Source of the DNA: Collimonas sp. OK412
Lineage (GTDB): Bacteria; Pseudomonadota; Gammaproteobacteria; Burkholderiales; Burkholderiaceae_D
NCBI RefSeq assembly: GCF_900112135.1
Contig: NZ_FOLC01000010.1
Location: 1-64,000, forward strand
DNA: 64,000 bases
Direction of reading: 5' to 3'
Below are positions 51,096 to 60,716 of this stretch, in pieces. The notes under the pieces are model-generated. The model was not told the DNA's origin. It was given only the letters and a program-made list of their open reading frames with translations, and did no database searches. Every line of letters begins with the position of its first letter. The stretch's first letter is position 1. Position numbers and translations under genes: made by a program.

Positions 51096-53231
51096 TTAGG
51101 CCGCTAGTTTGGAAATGTCGGCAACCTGGTTCAGCATCACGTGCAGGTTGGCCAGCAGCGCCAGGCGGTTGTTGCGCAATTGCGCATCCTCAGCCATCAC
51201 CATCACGTCGTTGAAGAAGCCGTCGACGTTTTCCCGCAGCCGCGCCAATGCTTTCAAGGCAGTGCTGAAATCGCCTTTGGCAAAAGCAGCGTCGACTTCG
51301 GGCTTGAGTGCATTCATCGCTGCGAACAGCGATTGTTCGGCGCTGTCGCGCAGCAGGTCTTGCTGCACCGTGCTGCCGACGCCTTCGGTCTTTTTCAGGA
51401 TATTGGTGATGCGTTTGTTGGCCGCGGCCAGCGCTTCCGCTTCGGGTAAGGCTGCAAACGCTTGCACCGCATCCAGGCGTTCGATGATGTTGTCGAGCCG
51501 CTCCGGCTGCTGCGCCACCACCGCTTCGATTTCGTTCTGCGCATAACCGCGTTCGCGCAACAGGCCGCGCAGGCGGTCGTACAGGAACGGCAGTACGTCG
51601 CTGCCCGGATCCTTGAAATTGGGGTTGCCGGCGAACTGCAGCGCCGCATTGCCCAGCAATTGCGTGAGCGAGATCGGCAGGCGTTTTTCCAGCAGCATGC
51701 GCAGGATGCCCAATGCATGGCGGCGCAGGGCAAACGGATCCTTGTCGCCGGTCGGCTGCAGGCCGATGCCCCAGATGCCGACCAGGGTTTCCAGCTTGTC
51801 GGCCAGCGCTACCGCGATGCTGGTGTCGGTGGTCGGCAGGGCGTCGCCGGCAAAGCGCGGCTGGTAGTGTTCCGAAATGGCCAGGGCGACATCGTCCGCT
51901 TCGCCGTCATGGCGCGCGTAGTAGTTGCCCATGATGCCTTGCAGTTCAGGGAACTCACCCACCATGTCGGTCAACAGGTCGGCCTTGGCCAGCAACGCTG
52001 CACGTTCGGCCAATGCGGCGTCGCTGCCCAGCAGACCGGCGATCGCCGCGGCCAGGGTCTTGACCCGCTCCGTCCGCTGCAACTGGTTGCCGAGCTTGTT
52101 GTGATAGACCACATTGGCCAGCAGAGGCACGCGCTCGGCCAGTTTCTTTTTCTGGTCCTGTTCGAAGAAGAACTTGGCGTCGGACAGGCGCGGGCGCACC
52201 ACGCGCTCGTTGCCTTCGATGATGTAATGCGGTTCGCTGGTCTGCAGGTTGGAGACGATCAGGAAACGCGAACGCAGTTTGCCGGCGCTGTCGGTCAGGG
52301 CAAAATATTTCTGGTTGGTCTGCATCGTCAGGATCAGGCATTCCTGGGGAACGCTGAGGAATTCGTCTTCGAATTTGCAGGCATACACCACCGGCCATTC
52401 AACCAGCGCCGTGACTTCGTCCAGCAGCGCTTCAGGCATCAGCACCTGGTCGTCGGCCGCAGATTTTGCCGCCCCTTCGAGCAGGTCCTTGCGGATTTTT
52501 TCCTTGCGTTCGCCGAAGCTGGCGATGACTTTGCCTTGTTCGGCCAGCGTCGCCGCGTAGCTGTCGGCGTCGGCCAGCTTGATGCGGCCTGGCGACAGGA
52601 AACGATGGCCTTCGGTCTGGCGGCCGGCATCGAGGCCGAGCAAGGTCAGCGGCAATACCTGTGCGCCATGCAGCGCCACCAGGCTGTGCGCCGGCCGTAC
52701 GAAGCGTACGGTGTGGCCGGCAGCATGGCCGTGCTGGCGCTGGTAACTCATCACTTTCGGGATCGGCAGCTTGGCTACCGTGTCTTCCAGCACGGCTTGC
52801 AAGCCGGCCGCCAGCGCCACGCCTTTGGCGGTGTAGCTGTAGAAAAAGCTTTCGGCCTTGCCGTCAGGCGCGCGCTCCAGTTCGGCCGGGGTAATCACCG
52901 CTTGTCCGCATTGCGCAGCCAATGCGGACAGCTTCTTGACCAGCGGCGCGGTTGCGCGGCCATCGGCGTCCAGCGCCACCGACACCGGCAGCACTTTTTC
53001 ACGCATGGTTTTATCGAGCGAGGTGGCGCGCACATTGCTGATCGACACTGCCAGCCGGCGTGGCGTGGCGAATGCGGTGGCGACCGCGCTGTCATTGAGG
53101 AAGTCGCGTGTTTTCAAGCCATTGAAAATGCCGTTGGCAAATGCATCGCCAAGTTTCGCCAGCGCTTTCGGCGGCAGTTCTTCCGTGAAAATTTCAATCA
53201 GCAGGGTCTGATCCAAGAGCGTGTCCTTCAT
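51096..53231 (-). CDS. glyS: Glycyl-tRNA synthetase beta subunit
   Basis: A 711-residue beta subunit, opening [19 protein letters not shown] as in bacterial GlyS, with the HD-like and anticodon-binding regions toward the C-terminus (HHRFDF-like region; [11 protein letters not shown]). It pairs with GlyQ to charge tRNA-Gly. The start overlaps the glyQ stop as ATGA (53228-53231). Confidence 0.97.
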   Translation of the reverse strand: MKDTLLDQTLLIEIFTEELPPKALAKLGDAFANGIFNGLKTRDFLNDSAVATAFATPRRLAVSISNVRATSLDKTMREKVLPVSVALDADGRATAPLVKKLSALAAQCGQAVITPAELERAPDGKAESFFYSYTAKGVALAAGLQAVLEDTVAKLPIPKVMSYQRQHGHAAGHTVRFVRPAHSLVALHGAQVLPLTLLGLDAGRQTEGHRFLSPGRIKLADADSYAATLAEQGKVIASFGERKEKIRKDLLEGAAKSAADDQVLMPEALLDEVTALVEWPVVYACKFEDEFLSVPQECLILTMQTNQKYFALTDSAGKLRSRFLIVSNLQTSEPHYIIEGNERVVRPRLSDAKFFFEQDQKKKLAERVPLLANVVYHNKLGNQLQRTERVKTLAAAIAGLLGSDAALAERAALLAKADLLTDMVGEFPELQGIMGNYYARHDGEADDVALAISEHYQPRFAGDALPTTDTSIAVALADKLETLVGIWGIGLQPTGDKDPFALRRHALGILRMLLEKRLPISLTQLLGNAALQFAGNPNFKDPGSDVLPFLYDRLRGLLRERGYAQNEIEAVVAQQPERLDNIIERLDAVQAFAALPEAEALAAANKRITNILKKTEGVGSTVQQDLLRDSAEQSLFAAMNALKPEVDAAFAKGDFSTALKALARLRENVDGFFNDVMVMAEDAQLRNNRLALLANLHVMLNQVADISKLAA

Positions 53232-54208
53232 ACCGCTTCTCCCGCACGCTGCGCTACTGCCGCCATGTATTCATCTCCAAATTCTTGCAACAACAGATCG
53301 CCGTTTTCCTTGGTGATCTCCCACATCGGGAAGCCCAGCTTCGCCCGTGAATCGTAATATGCCTGCGCCACTGCGCGCGACAGGTTGCGGATCCGGCCCA
53401 TGTAAGCGGCGCGCTCGGTGACCGAAATCGCGCCGCGCGCATCCAGCAGGTTGAAGGTGTGTGCTGCTTTCAGCACCATCTCGTAAGCCGGCAGCGCCAG
53501 CGGCACCTCCAGCAGGCGCTTGGCTTCGGCTTCGTAGTTGCCGAACAGCGGGAACAGGAATTCAGTGTTGGCGTGTTCGAAATTGTAGGTCGACTGTTCG
53601 ACTTCGTTCTGGTGGAAGACGTCGCCGTAGCTCAGCTTCTTGGTCACGCCGTTTTCAACCCATTCGGTCCACACCAGGTCGTAGACATTTTCCACGCCCT
53701 GCAAGTACATCGCCAGCCGTTCGATGCCGTAGGTGATTTCACCCAGCACCGGCTTGCAATCGAGGCCGCCGACTTGCTGGAAATACGTGAACTGCGTCAC
53801 TTCCATGCCGTTCAGCCAGACTTCCCAGCCCAGGCCCCAGGCGCCCAGGGTCGGGTTTTCCCAGTCGTCTTCGACGAAGCGCACATCGTTGCGCTTGAGG
53901 TCCAGGCCAAGTGCGGCCAGCGAACCGAGGTACAGGTCGAGGATGTTTTCCGGCGCAGGCTTGAGCACTACCTGGTATTGGTAGTAATGCTGCAGACGGT
54001 TCGGGTTTTCGCCATAACGCCCGTCCTTGGGACGGCGCGACGGCTGCACATAGGCGGCGCGCCAGGGTTCGGGGCCGATGGCGCGCAGGAAGGTCGCGGT
54101 ATGCGAAGTGCCGGCGCCGACTTCCATGTCGTAGGGCTGCAGCAGGGCGCAGCCTTGGGCGTCCCAGTAATCTTGTAATTTAAGAATTATTTGTTGAAAT
54201 GTAAGCAT
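53228..54208 (-). CDS. glyQ: Glycyl-tRNA synthetase alpha subunit
   Basis: A 326-residue class II synthetase subunit with motif 2 [29 protein letters not shown] (location only, about 53-81) and motif 3 region. First gene of the glyQ-glyS-gmhB-plsC-M48 run. Followed on the upstream side by the lnt gene. Confidence 0.97.
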   Translation of the reverse strand: MLTFQQIILKLQDYWDAQGCALLQPYDMEVGAGTSHTATFLRAIGPEPWRAAYVQPSRRPKDGRYGENPNRLQHYYQYQVVLKPAPENILDLYLGSLAALGLDLKRNDVRFVEDDWENPTLGAWGLGWEVWLNGMEVTQFTYFQQVGGLDCKPVLGEITYGIERLAMYLQGVENVYDLVWTEWVENGVTKKLSYGDVFHQNEVEQSTYNFEHANTEFLFPLFGNYEAEAKRLLEVPLALPAYEMVLKAAHTFNLLDARGAISVTERAAYMGRIRNLSRAVAQAYYDSRAKLGFPMWEITKENGDLLLQEFGDEYMAAVAQRAGEAV

Positions 54209-54287
54209 CGTTTTGTTGCTTTTCCATACGGTAAAGTGCCGAAAATCGGGCGGAATCCAGGGATAACGAAGAGCGCCAGAGGATGAG

Positions 54288-54310
54288 CGCTAAAACCAGC
54301 GATTTTAGCG
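54288..54310. terminator. Weak hairpin between lnt and glyQ
   Basis: 8-bp arms (54288-54295, 54303-54310) with a 7-base loop between the lnt stop and the glyQ start on the minus strand. Possible terminator for lnt, low strength. Confidence 0.35.
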
Positions 54311-54323
54311 GGTTTTGGCTGCT

Positions 54324-55865
54324 TTAGGGCTGCCTGCGCGCTTTGCGGCCGCACCACCACCAGCTGGCGGCCAGCATCGAGAGCGCCAGCGCCAGCATCA
54401 GGCGATTGCCCAGCAGGATATACGGCGTTGTGCCGCTATAGCCTTGCACCGCTATCGCCAGCGCATCGCGGCTGTAAGGGACCAGCCGGGTGCGGACCAC
54501 GCCGTGCGGATCGATCACGGCGGTGGCGCCGGTATTGGTTGCGCGCAGCATCGGGCGGCCGGTTTCCAGGCTGCGCATTTGCGATATCTGCAAATGTTGC
54601 GGCAATGCAATCGTATTGCCGAACCAGGCGATATTCGACATGTTCAGCAGCAGCGTGGCGGTGGGCTTGCCGGCGGCCCGGGTGGCGGCCAGCTGCCCGG
54701 CAATTTCTTCGCCGAACAAGTCTTCGTAGCAGATGTTGGGCAACACCCATTGGTCTTTCACCGCGAACGGCGCCTGCACCACTGCGCCGCGGGTGAAATC
54801 GCCTAGCGGGATGTTCATCATGTCGACAAACCAGCGGAAGCCCAGCGGGACGAATTCGCCGAACGGCACCAGGTGCTGCTTATCGTAACGGTAGGAGCGA
54901 TCCTCGGTTTGGGGCGAAATGCCGACCACGCTGTTGGAGTAGCGCTCGGGGCCGTCGATATAGGGAATGCCGAGCGCGATGTGGCTGCCGCTTTGCCGCG
55001 CGAACTCGGCCAACGCAGGGATATAGTCCGGCGGCAGCTGGGTTTGCAGGATCGGTATCGCCGTCTCGGGCGTGGCGATCAGGTCTGCGGGCGCGGAGCG
55101 GATCATGTCGATATACAGCCGCAGGGAATTGACGATCTGGGCGTTATCGAATTTTTCTTCTTGCGGCACGTTGCCTTGCAGCAGGCGCACCGAAATCGGC
55201 TTGCCATGCGGCGCGGTCCAGTTGAGCTGGTGCAGGCCAAGGCCCGCGGCCAGCACCAGCACGGCGGCCATCGCCGGCGCTTTGTGGCGCGGCAGCAAGG
55301 CCAGGCAGCCGGCGATCAGCGCCGAAATGCCGCCGATGCCATAGACCCCGACCAGCGGCGCATAACCGGCGAGCGGACCGGCGGTATGGGCATAGCCCGA
55401 AATCAGCCAGGGAAAACCGGTAAACAGCCAGCCGCGCAGCCATTCCGTCAGCGCCCACAGGGCCGGGAAAATCGCCAGCGCAAACAGCAGCGGCGAAGCC
55501 GACCAGCGGCGCCGCAGCCAGAGCGCGGCAGCGGTGCCGATGGCCATGTACAGCCCCATGATGGCCGCCAGCAGCGCTACCGCCAGCGCCGCCAGCCAGC
55601 CCGGCAAAGCGCCAAAGTCATGCAGCGAAATATAAATCCAGTAGACGCCGTGCGCCACCCAGCCGAAGCCATAGGCCCAGCCCAGCAGGGCGCCATGCTT
55701 GATGGCGGGGACGCGGATCAGGCAGAACACGAACAGCGCCAGCGTCAGCAGCTGGACCGGCCACAGCCCATACGGCGCGAAGGCAAACACGTTGACGGCG
55801 CCGGTAAGGGCGGCCAGCGGCAGCAGCAGGGAAAGTTTAGGAAACGAAGTCAGGCGAAAACTCAT
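54324..55865 (-). CDS. lnt: Apolipoprotein N-acyltransferase Lnt
   Basis: A 513-residue membrane enzyme that adds the third acyl chain to lipoproteins. About eight helices in the N-terminal half, then a nitrilase-type domain with the catalytic triad: Glu in TPETAIP, Lys in DKQHLVPFGEFVP, and Cys in NICYEDLFGEE. ATG at 55865 gives the family length; longer frames upstream are shadows of corC. The corC stop is 73 bases upstream, as in the conserved corC-lnt pair. Confidence 0.94.
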   Translation of the reverse strand: MSFRLTSFPKLSLLLPLAALTGAVNVFAFAPYGLWPVQLLTLALFVFCLIRVPAIKHGALLGWAYGFGWVAHGVYWIYISLHDFGALPGWLAALAVALLAAIMGLYMAIGTAAALWLRRRWSASPLLFALAIFPALWALTEWLRGWLFTGFPWLISGYAHTAGPLAGYAPLVGVYGIGGISALIAGCLALLPRHKAPAMAAVLVLAAGLGLHQLNWTAPHGKPISVRLLQGNVPQEEKFDNAQIVNSLRLYIDMIRSAPADLIATPETAIPILQTQLPPDYIPALAEFARQSGSHIALGIPYIDGPERYSNSVVGISPQTEDRSYRYDKQHLVPFGEFVPLGFRWFVDMMNIPLGDFTRGAVVQAPFAVKDQWVLPNICYEDLFGEEIAGQLAATRAAGKPTATLLLNMSNIAWFGNTIALPQHLQISQMRSLETGRPMLRATNTGATAVIDPHGVVRTRLVPYSRDALAIAVQGYSGTTPYILLGNRLMLALALSMLAASWWWCGRKARRQP

Positions 55866-55938
55866 GGGCAGCGGTGATCTTGCTCTTGGATGGAGTGAGC
55901 CGGCGCCAGTGCGGCCAGGCGCCGGCCCATGCTCTTTT

Positions 55939-56820
55939 TCAGGACTCTTCGTGAGCCGATTCCGGCAATTTCTCGACCAGCAAGACATGCACCTGGCGCG
56001 CATCGGCGCGCAGCACTTCAAAGCGCACATTGTCTATCGTGAACTCATCGCCTTTGCGCGGCACGCGTCCAAGATGGTTGGCGACCAGGCCGCCGATGGT
56101 GTCGACGTCTTCATCCACCAGCGCCGTCTCCAGCGTTTCGTTGAACTGTTCGATCTCGGTCAGCGCCTTGACCCGCCAGCGGCCGCCATGGTCGCCGTCG
56201 CGGATGGCGAGGATATTGTCTTCTTCTTCGTCGAAGTCATATTCGTCTTCGATGTCGCCGACGATCTGCTCCAGCACGTCTTCAATCGTGATCAGGCCGG
56301 CGACGCCGCCGTATTCGTCGACCACGATCGCCATGTGGTTGCGGTTGGCGCGGAAATCGCGCAGCAAGACGTTGAGGCGTTTCGATTCGGGGATAAACAC
56401 GGCAGGCCGCAGCATGTCGCGCACGTCGAAAGAATCTTCGGCGTAGTAGCGCAGCAGGTCTTTCGCCAGCAGGATGCCGATCACCTTGTCGCGCTCGCCG
56501 TCGACGGCAGGGAAGCGCGAGTGGGCGGTCGACAGGACTTCCGGCATCCAGTCTTCGATCGGTTTGGTGACGTCGATCATGTCCATTTGCGAACGCGGGA
56601 TCATGATGTCGCGGGCGGAGAGGTCGGAGACCTGGAACACGCCTTCGATCATCGACAGCGCGTCGGCGTCGATCAGGTTGCGTTCGTGTGCGTCTTGCAG
56701 CACATCGAGCAGTTCGGCGCGATTTTCAGGTTCGGGAGAAATCAGTGCGGTCAGGCGTTCGAATAACGACCGGTGGGGTTTAGCGTCAAATGATTTGACG
56801 CTACTAGGGTGCTCTGGCAT
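55939..56820 (-). CDS. corC: CorC/HlyC-family CBS-domain protein
   Basis: A 293-residue soluble protein: two CBS motifs (about 70-190, with DIMIPRSQMDMIDV and VAGLITIEDVLEQI), then a CorC_HlyC domain with VGGLVANHLGRVPRKGDEF. The E. coli orthologue affects Mg2+/Co2+ efflux and sits beside lnt and ybeY-ybeZ, the same neighbourhood as here. Starts at 56820; MXKDX gene lies 178 bases upstream on the minus strand. Confidence 0.93.
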   Translation of the reverse strand: MPEHPSSVKSFDAKPHRSLFERLTALISPEPENRAELLDVLQDAHERNLIDADALSMIEGVFQVSDLSARDIMIPRSQMDMIDVTKPIEDWMPEVLSTAHSRFPAVDGERDKVIGILLAKDLLRYYAEDSFDVRDMLRPAVFIPESKRLNVLLRDFRANRNHMAIVVDEYGGVAGLITIEDVLEQIVGDIEDEYDFDEEEDNILAIRDGDHGGRWRVKALTEIEQFNETLETALVDEDVDTIGGLVANHLGRVPRKGDEFTIDNVRFEVLRADARQVHVLLVEKLPESAHEES

Positions 56821-56998
56821 ATGGCGTTAGCCTTGGTTTCACATTGTTTCGGAAGCAATAGGATACAACAAATATGTGACAGGACGACGAAACGCACAGG
56901 TTTGCGGGATTTTTTTGTGGCGTCGGCAGACGAGTTCCAGGCATGAAAAAAGCGGCCGCTGCCCGAAAGCACCGACCGCCGCATTGTGGAAAAGATAA

Positions 56999-57283
56999 TT
57001 ATTTCTTCATTTCATCTTTGGCCATGCCGTCTTTGCCCATGGCATCCTTGCTCATCGCATCTTTCGCCATGGCGTCTTTCTTGGCGTGGGCTTTCTTTTT
57101 CATTGCATCCTTGGCCATGGCCGGCTTGTCCATGCCATCTTTCGACATGGCGTCCTTGGACATGGCATCCTTGGACATGGCGTCTTTGGACATCGCGTCC
57201 TTCGACATCGCATCTTGTGCATAGACGCCGCCGGCAGTCATCATCAGGCAGGTAACCAGCAGGGTTGTGAGGCTCTTTTTCAT
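56999..57283 (-). CDS. Pentapeptide MXKDX-repeat protein
   Basis: A 94-residue exported protein: signal peptide (KKSLTTLLVTCLMMTAGGVYA) then about fourteen 5-residue units of the form [AM][MS]KD[AG], such as AMSKD repeated five times near the start of the mature part. This is the penta_MxKDx family (Met- and Lys/Asp-rich repeats), whose members occur next to molybdopterin oxidoreductases and cytochromes b in Burkholderiales. Many Met could bind copper or be oxidised, which fits a methionine-sulfoxide or redox context; this is inference. Last gene of a three-gene unit. Confidence 0.9.
   Translation of the reverse strand: MKKSLTTLLVTCLMMTAGGVYAQDAMSKDAMSKDAMSKDAMSKDAMSKDGMDKPAMAKDAMKKKAHAKKDAMAKDAMSKDAMGKDGMAKDEMKK
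57144..57218 (-). repeat. 15-bp tandem repeats in the MXKDX gene
   Basis: Five consecutive 15-bp units begin at 57144, 57159, 57174, 57189 and 57204, with mostly synonymous or third-base changes, each encoding MSKDA-type pentapeptides. Copy number could vary between strains without breaking the frame. Confidence 0.85.
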
Positions 57284-57352
57284 TTGTATCTCCAGGTAAA
57301 AGTGGCGAAAGTGCCGTAAAAATCAGCGGGTGCTGCAGGGCTGCTTGCCAGC

Positions 57353-58126
57353 CTAAGCACCGCCGAACCAGTTGTACCCCTGGTCTTCCCAGTAACCGCC
57401 GGGGTACTTGTTTGTTACTTCGATCGACATGATGTGTTTCGGATTCTTGTAGCCAAGCTTGGTCGGCATCCGCAATTTCATCGGGAAACCGTATTTCGGC
57501 GGCAGGATCTGGCCGTCGTAGGTCAAGGTCAGCTGGGTCTGCGGATGCAAGGCGGTCGGCATGTCGATGCTGGTGTGGTAATCGTCGCCGCATTTGAAAT
57601 CGATATACTTGGCGCTCAGGTCGGCGCCGATCTGCTTGAGGAAATAAGAAAACGGCACGCCGCCCCAGCGGCCGATGGCGCTCCATCCCTCGACGCAGAT
57701 ATGGCGCGTGATCTGCTCGTTTTGCGGCAGCCTGTGCAATTGCTCCAGCGTCCAGGGCTGTTTGTTCGTCACCAGGCCGCTGACTTCCAGCTGATAGTCG
57801 CCGCCGTCGATGTCTGGCACTTCCTCGATGGCGTAAAACGCATTGAAAGGGAAGGGGCGGGTGATTTCGGCCTGGGTATAGGTCGGCGCCAGCCGTTTCG
57901 GATCGAACAGCCATCCCTGCACGCCGTCGTTCATGCGCGAGATGCGTTCCAGCATGCGGTTGACCGACGGTTCGTCGGTGATATTGCAGCCGGTCAGCAG
58001 CGACAGGCCGCCCAGGGTAAGCGCGCGTTTTGCAAACAGGCGGCGGGAAGGCAGCGCCAGCTCGCGCCGGGCGTCTTTCAATATCGATTCGGTGTCGAGC
58101 GCCGGGTCAGGATTTTTCTTGAACAT
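57353..58126 (-). CDS. Molybdopterin-dependent oxidoreductase (sulfite-oxidase/MsrP-like)
   Basis: About 257 residues. N-terminus LPSRRLFAKRALTLGG is a Tat signal, ending in a Cys (LLTGCN) that looks like a lipobox. The oxidoreductase core (about 90-257) has the Mo-coordinating Cys in HICVEGWS and the pattern LPPKYGFPMKLRMPTKLGYKNPKHI (location only) of the sulfite-oxidase superfamily, as in MsrP. Probably membrane-anchored and periplasmic. ATG 58126 has GGAG 7 bases upstream; 58138 adds METI. The cytochrome b stop at 58144 is a few bases upstream, so they are coupled. Substrate (sulfoxide, nitrate, chlorate) unknown. Confidence 0.87.
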   Translation of the reverse strand: MFKKNPDPALDTESILKDARRELALPSRRLFAKRALTLGGLSLLTGCNITDEPSVNRMLERISRMNDGVQGWLFDPKRLAPTYTQAEITRPFPFNAFYAIEEVPDIDGGDYQLEVSGLVTNKQPWTLEQLHRLPQNEQITRHICVEGWSAIGRWGGVPFSYFLKQIGADLSAKYIDFKCGDDYHTSIDMPTALHPQTQLTLTYDGQILPPKYGFPMKLRMPTKLGYKNPKHIMSIEVTNKYPGGYWEDQGYNWFGGA

Positions 58127-58143
58127 GATTGTCTCCATTTACC

Positions 58144-58749
58144 TTAGCGGCCGCGCAGCATGGCCAGCAGCGTGCGCGGCACCAGCGCCACCATGATGAT
58201 ATGCACCACGATAAATGCCACCAGGAAGCTCATCGCGCAGAAATGCACGATCCTGGCGTTATCGAAACCGCCCATCAGTTCGCGCAAGAGAGGAAACTGC
58301 ACCGACTTCCAGATAGCCAGGCCGGAAACCACCAGCAGGATCAGGTCCAGGATGACCGAGACATACGCCAGTTTCTGTACCGCGTTGTAATGATCGAGGG
58401 CGTCGTGCTGGAGCTTGCCGCGCAGCGCTTTGACAAAATCCTGCACTACCTCAGCCGGGCGCAGCGGCAGGAATTTTTTCCACAGGCGGCCGCTGCCGGC
58501 GTTCAGCAGCAGGTAAACCAGGCCGTTGAAGAACAGCAGCCACATGGCGGCAAAATGCCATTGCAAGGCGCCGCCCAGCCAGCCGCCCAATGTCCATTCG
58601 CTGGGAATGCGGAACGGAAAGATCGGCGATGCGTTATAGATGCGCCAGCCGCTCAGGATCATGATGATCACCGCCAGCGCGTTGAGCCAATGGGTGACGC
58701 GCAGCCAGATCGGGTGGATGACGGGTTTTTTGATGGCAGGGGCTGGCAT
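58144..58749 (-). CDS. Cytochrome b/b6-type membrane electron carrier
   Basis: A 201-residue membrane cytochrome with four to five helices. His pairs in VTHWLNAL, WHFAAMW, and MSFLVAFIVVHIIMV are candidate heme ligands. It is of the Ni-Fe-hydrogenase-like cytochrome b group and most likely delivers electrons to the molybdopterin enzyme encoded next. First gene of the cytochrome-oxidoreductase-MXKDX unit. The long gap upstream (58750-59039) holds its promoter and the ybeY terminator. Confidence 0.87.
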   Translation of the reverse strand: MPAPAIKKPVIHPIWLRVTHWLNALAVIIMILSGWRIYNASPIFPFRIPSEWTLGGWLGGALQWHFAAMWLLFFNGLVYLLLNAGSGRLWKKFLPLRPAEVVQDFVKALRGKLQHDALDHYNAVQKLAYVSVILDLILLVVSGLAIWKSVQFPLLRELMGGFDNARIVHFCAMSFLVAFIVVHIIMVALVPRTLLAMLRGR

Positions 58750-58998
58750 TCAGGTCACCTGCGCAAGAGGAAGGACGATCGCCATGGGTGGCGTGACTTG
58801 GTTCACGGTAGTCTCCGGCAACTGAGCAATGAGGGTTTTCATGTGGCTTAGTCGCGGGCCAGGTCGGTTCATTACATGAATTCATCATAATCTTATTAAT
58901 TAAAAAGATAAGGGGAAATATGTAATGCATGAATGGCAATATTTATTCTGCAAACCTTTGATTCTCAAATGAAAATCGAAATCCGGCCGCAGAAATGA

Positions 58999-59022
58999 AA
59001 AACGCCGCAAAAGCGGCGTTTT
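58999..59022 (-). terminator. Rho-independent terminator after ybeY
   Basis: Perfect 10-bp arms (58999-59008, 59013-59022) with a 4-base A loop; U-run on the minus strand. It ends the miaB-phoH-ybeY transcript before the cytochrome gene. Confidence 0.85.
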
Positions 59023-59039
59023 ATCGGGGCGGAAGCGAA

Positions 59040-59507
59040 TTACCGGTCGGCGTAGGGATTGGGCCAGCCCAGCTTGTGCAGGATTTCAATTTCCAGGTTT
59101 TCCATTTCCATCGCTTCTTCATCGTCCTCGTGGTCGTAACCTTGCGCATGCAGGACGCCATGCACCACCAGATGCGCGGCATGTTCCACCAGCGACTTGC
59201 CTTGTTCTTCTGCTTCGCGCTGCAAGACGTCGGTGCACAGGATGATGTCAGCCTGGGTGATGCCGCTGTCTTCTTCGTCCTGGTCTTCCGAATAAGCAAA
59301 CGTCAGCACATTGGTGGCGTAATCCTTGCCGCGATAATCGCGGTTCAGGGCACGGCCTTCGTCGGCGTCGACGAAACGGAGCGTCAGTTCGGCCGGCGCC
59401 AGCAATGCCGCCTGCACCCAGCGCCGCAATTGCGGGCGCGGCACACTGTCTTGCAGGCGTGGATCGGGGTATTGGACCGACAGGGAGAGTTTATTTTTTT
59501 GCGACAT
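59040..59507 (-). CDS. ybeY: Endoribonuclease YbeY
   Basis: A 155-residue metal-dependent RNase of rRNA maturation and ribosome quality control. The zinc motif [11 protein letters not shown] (H-x3-H-x5-H) is intact near the C-terminus. The phoH stop is 6 bases upstream, the typical phoH-ybeY pair. Confidence 0.95.
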   Translation of the reverse strand: MSQKNKLSLSVQYPDPRLQDSVPRPQLRRWVQAALLAPAELTLRFVDADEGRALNRDYRGKDYATNVLTFAYSEDQDEEDSGITQADIILCTDVLQREAEEQGKSLVEHAAHLVVHGVLHAQGYDHEDDEEAMEMENLEIEILHKLGWPNPYADR

Positions 59508-59512
59508 TGTGT

Positions 59513-60664
59513 TTACTTACGATTCCGGGCTGTTTTGGTGATCCCGGTCTGCACCGGTTTGACGGGTTTCGCTGCTTGCGGCGTAGCGGCTTCGATGACG
59601 CCATGGGTGGACGCTACCGGCGCCGCCTGGGCTGCGGACTCATAGGCATCGACAATGCGCGCCACCAGCGGATGGCGCACCACGTCGCTGCTGTTGAAGC
59701 GGGTGAAGGCAATGCCGCGCACGTCTTTCAGGATGTTCATGGCATCGATCAGGCCGCTCTTCTGGCCGCGCTGCAAGTCGATCTGGGTAACGTCGCCGGT
59801 GACCACGGCCTTGCTGCCGAAGCCGATCCGGGTCAGGAACATCTTCATCTGTTCCGGCGTGGTGTTCTGCGCCTCGTCCAGGATGATGAACGCATGGTTC
59901 AGCGTGCGGCCGCGCATGTAAGCCAGCGGCGCGATTTCGATCGCCTGCTTCTCGAACATTTTCTGGGTGCGGTCAAATCCCAGCAAGTCATACAGCGCGT
60001 CATACAGAGGGCGCAGGTAGGGATCGACTTTCTGTGCCAGGTCGCCGGGCAGGAAACCCAGGCGCTCGCCGGCTTCCACCGCAGGCCGCGTCAGCACGAT
60101 GCGCTTGACGGCGTCGCGTTCCAGGGCGTCAACCGCGCAGGCAACCGCCAGGTAGGTCTTGCCGGTGCCGGCCGGCCCAATACCCAACGTCACATCGTGT
60201 TCCAGGATCGAACGGATGTACTGGCTTTGATGCGGCGTGCGGCCGCGCAGGTCGCTGCGGCGGGTTTTCAGGACCGGGCTTTCGATGTCCGTCTCGGTCA
60301 GCTCTGCTTCGGCAGGATCGGCATCCGCAGCAGCGCCGGATGCGCCGGCAGCCTTGCCGTTGCCCTTGGCGGCTTTCGGCTTCATGCCCAGCTTGGCGCG
60401 CTGCTCCACCAGCGCCAGCTGGATTTCATCTACCGAAATCACCTTGTTGGCGATGGCGTAAAACTGGTCGAGGATTTCCACCGCGCGTTCCGCATTGCTG
60501 CCGGCGGCGATGAATTTGTCGCCGCGCCGGAAAATCGACACGTCCAGCGCCGCCGAAATCTGCCGCAGGTTTTCATCCAGCGGGCCGCACAGGTGCGCCA
60601 GCCGCGTATTGTCTAGCGGCTGCGGGATGAAATAATGCGGCTGGGTAGGTGTTTTAGTTTTCAA
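59513..60664 (-). CDS. phoH: PhoH-family ATPase (YbeZ)
   Basis: A 383-residue protein: N-terminal KH-like region ([13 protein letters not shown]), then the ATPase core with P-loop [13 protein letters not shown] and Walker [12 protein letters not shown]. PhoH partners YbeY in RNA metabolism. Middle gene of miaB-phoH-ybeY; the miaB stop is 53 bases upstream. Confidence 0.94.
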   Translation of the reverse strand: MKTKTPTQPHYFIPQPLDNTRLAHLCGPLDENLRQISAALDVSIFRRGDKFIAAGSNAERAVEILDQFYAIANKVISVDEIQLALVEQRAKLGMKPKAAKGNGKAAGASGAAADADPAEAELTETDIESPVLKTRRSDLRGRTPHQSQYIRSILEHDVTLGIGPAGTGKTYLAVACAVDALERDAVKRIVLTRPAVEAGERLGFLPGDLAQKVDPYLRPLYDALYDLLGFDRTQKMFEKQAIEIAPLAYMRGRTLNHAFIILDEAQNTTPEQMKMFLTRIGFGSKAVVTGDVTQIDLQRGQKSGLIDAMNILKDVRGIAFTRFNSSDVVRHPLVARIVDAYESAAQAAPVASTHGVIEAATPQAAKPVKPVQTGITKTARNRK

Positions 60665-60716
60665 ACTATGGTGTGTTTATCTGGTGTGCGTGGTTGGCGG
60701 GCGCTGTATCGGCGGG

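Noticed and set aside
51462-53357. Plus-strand frame opposite glyS
   Set aside because: Shadow of glycyl-tRNA synthetase beta gene.
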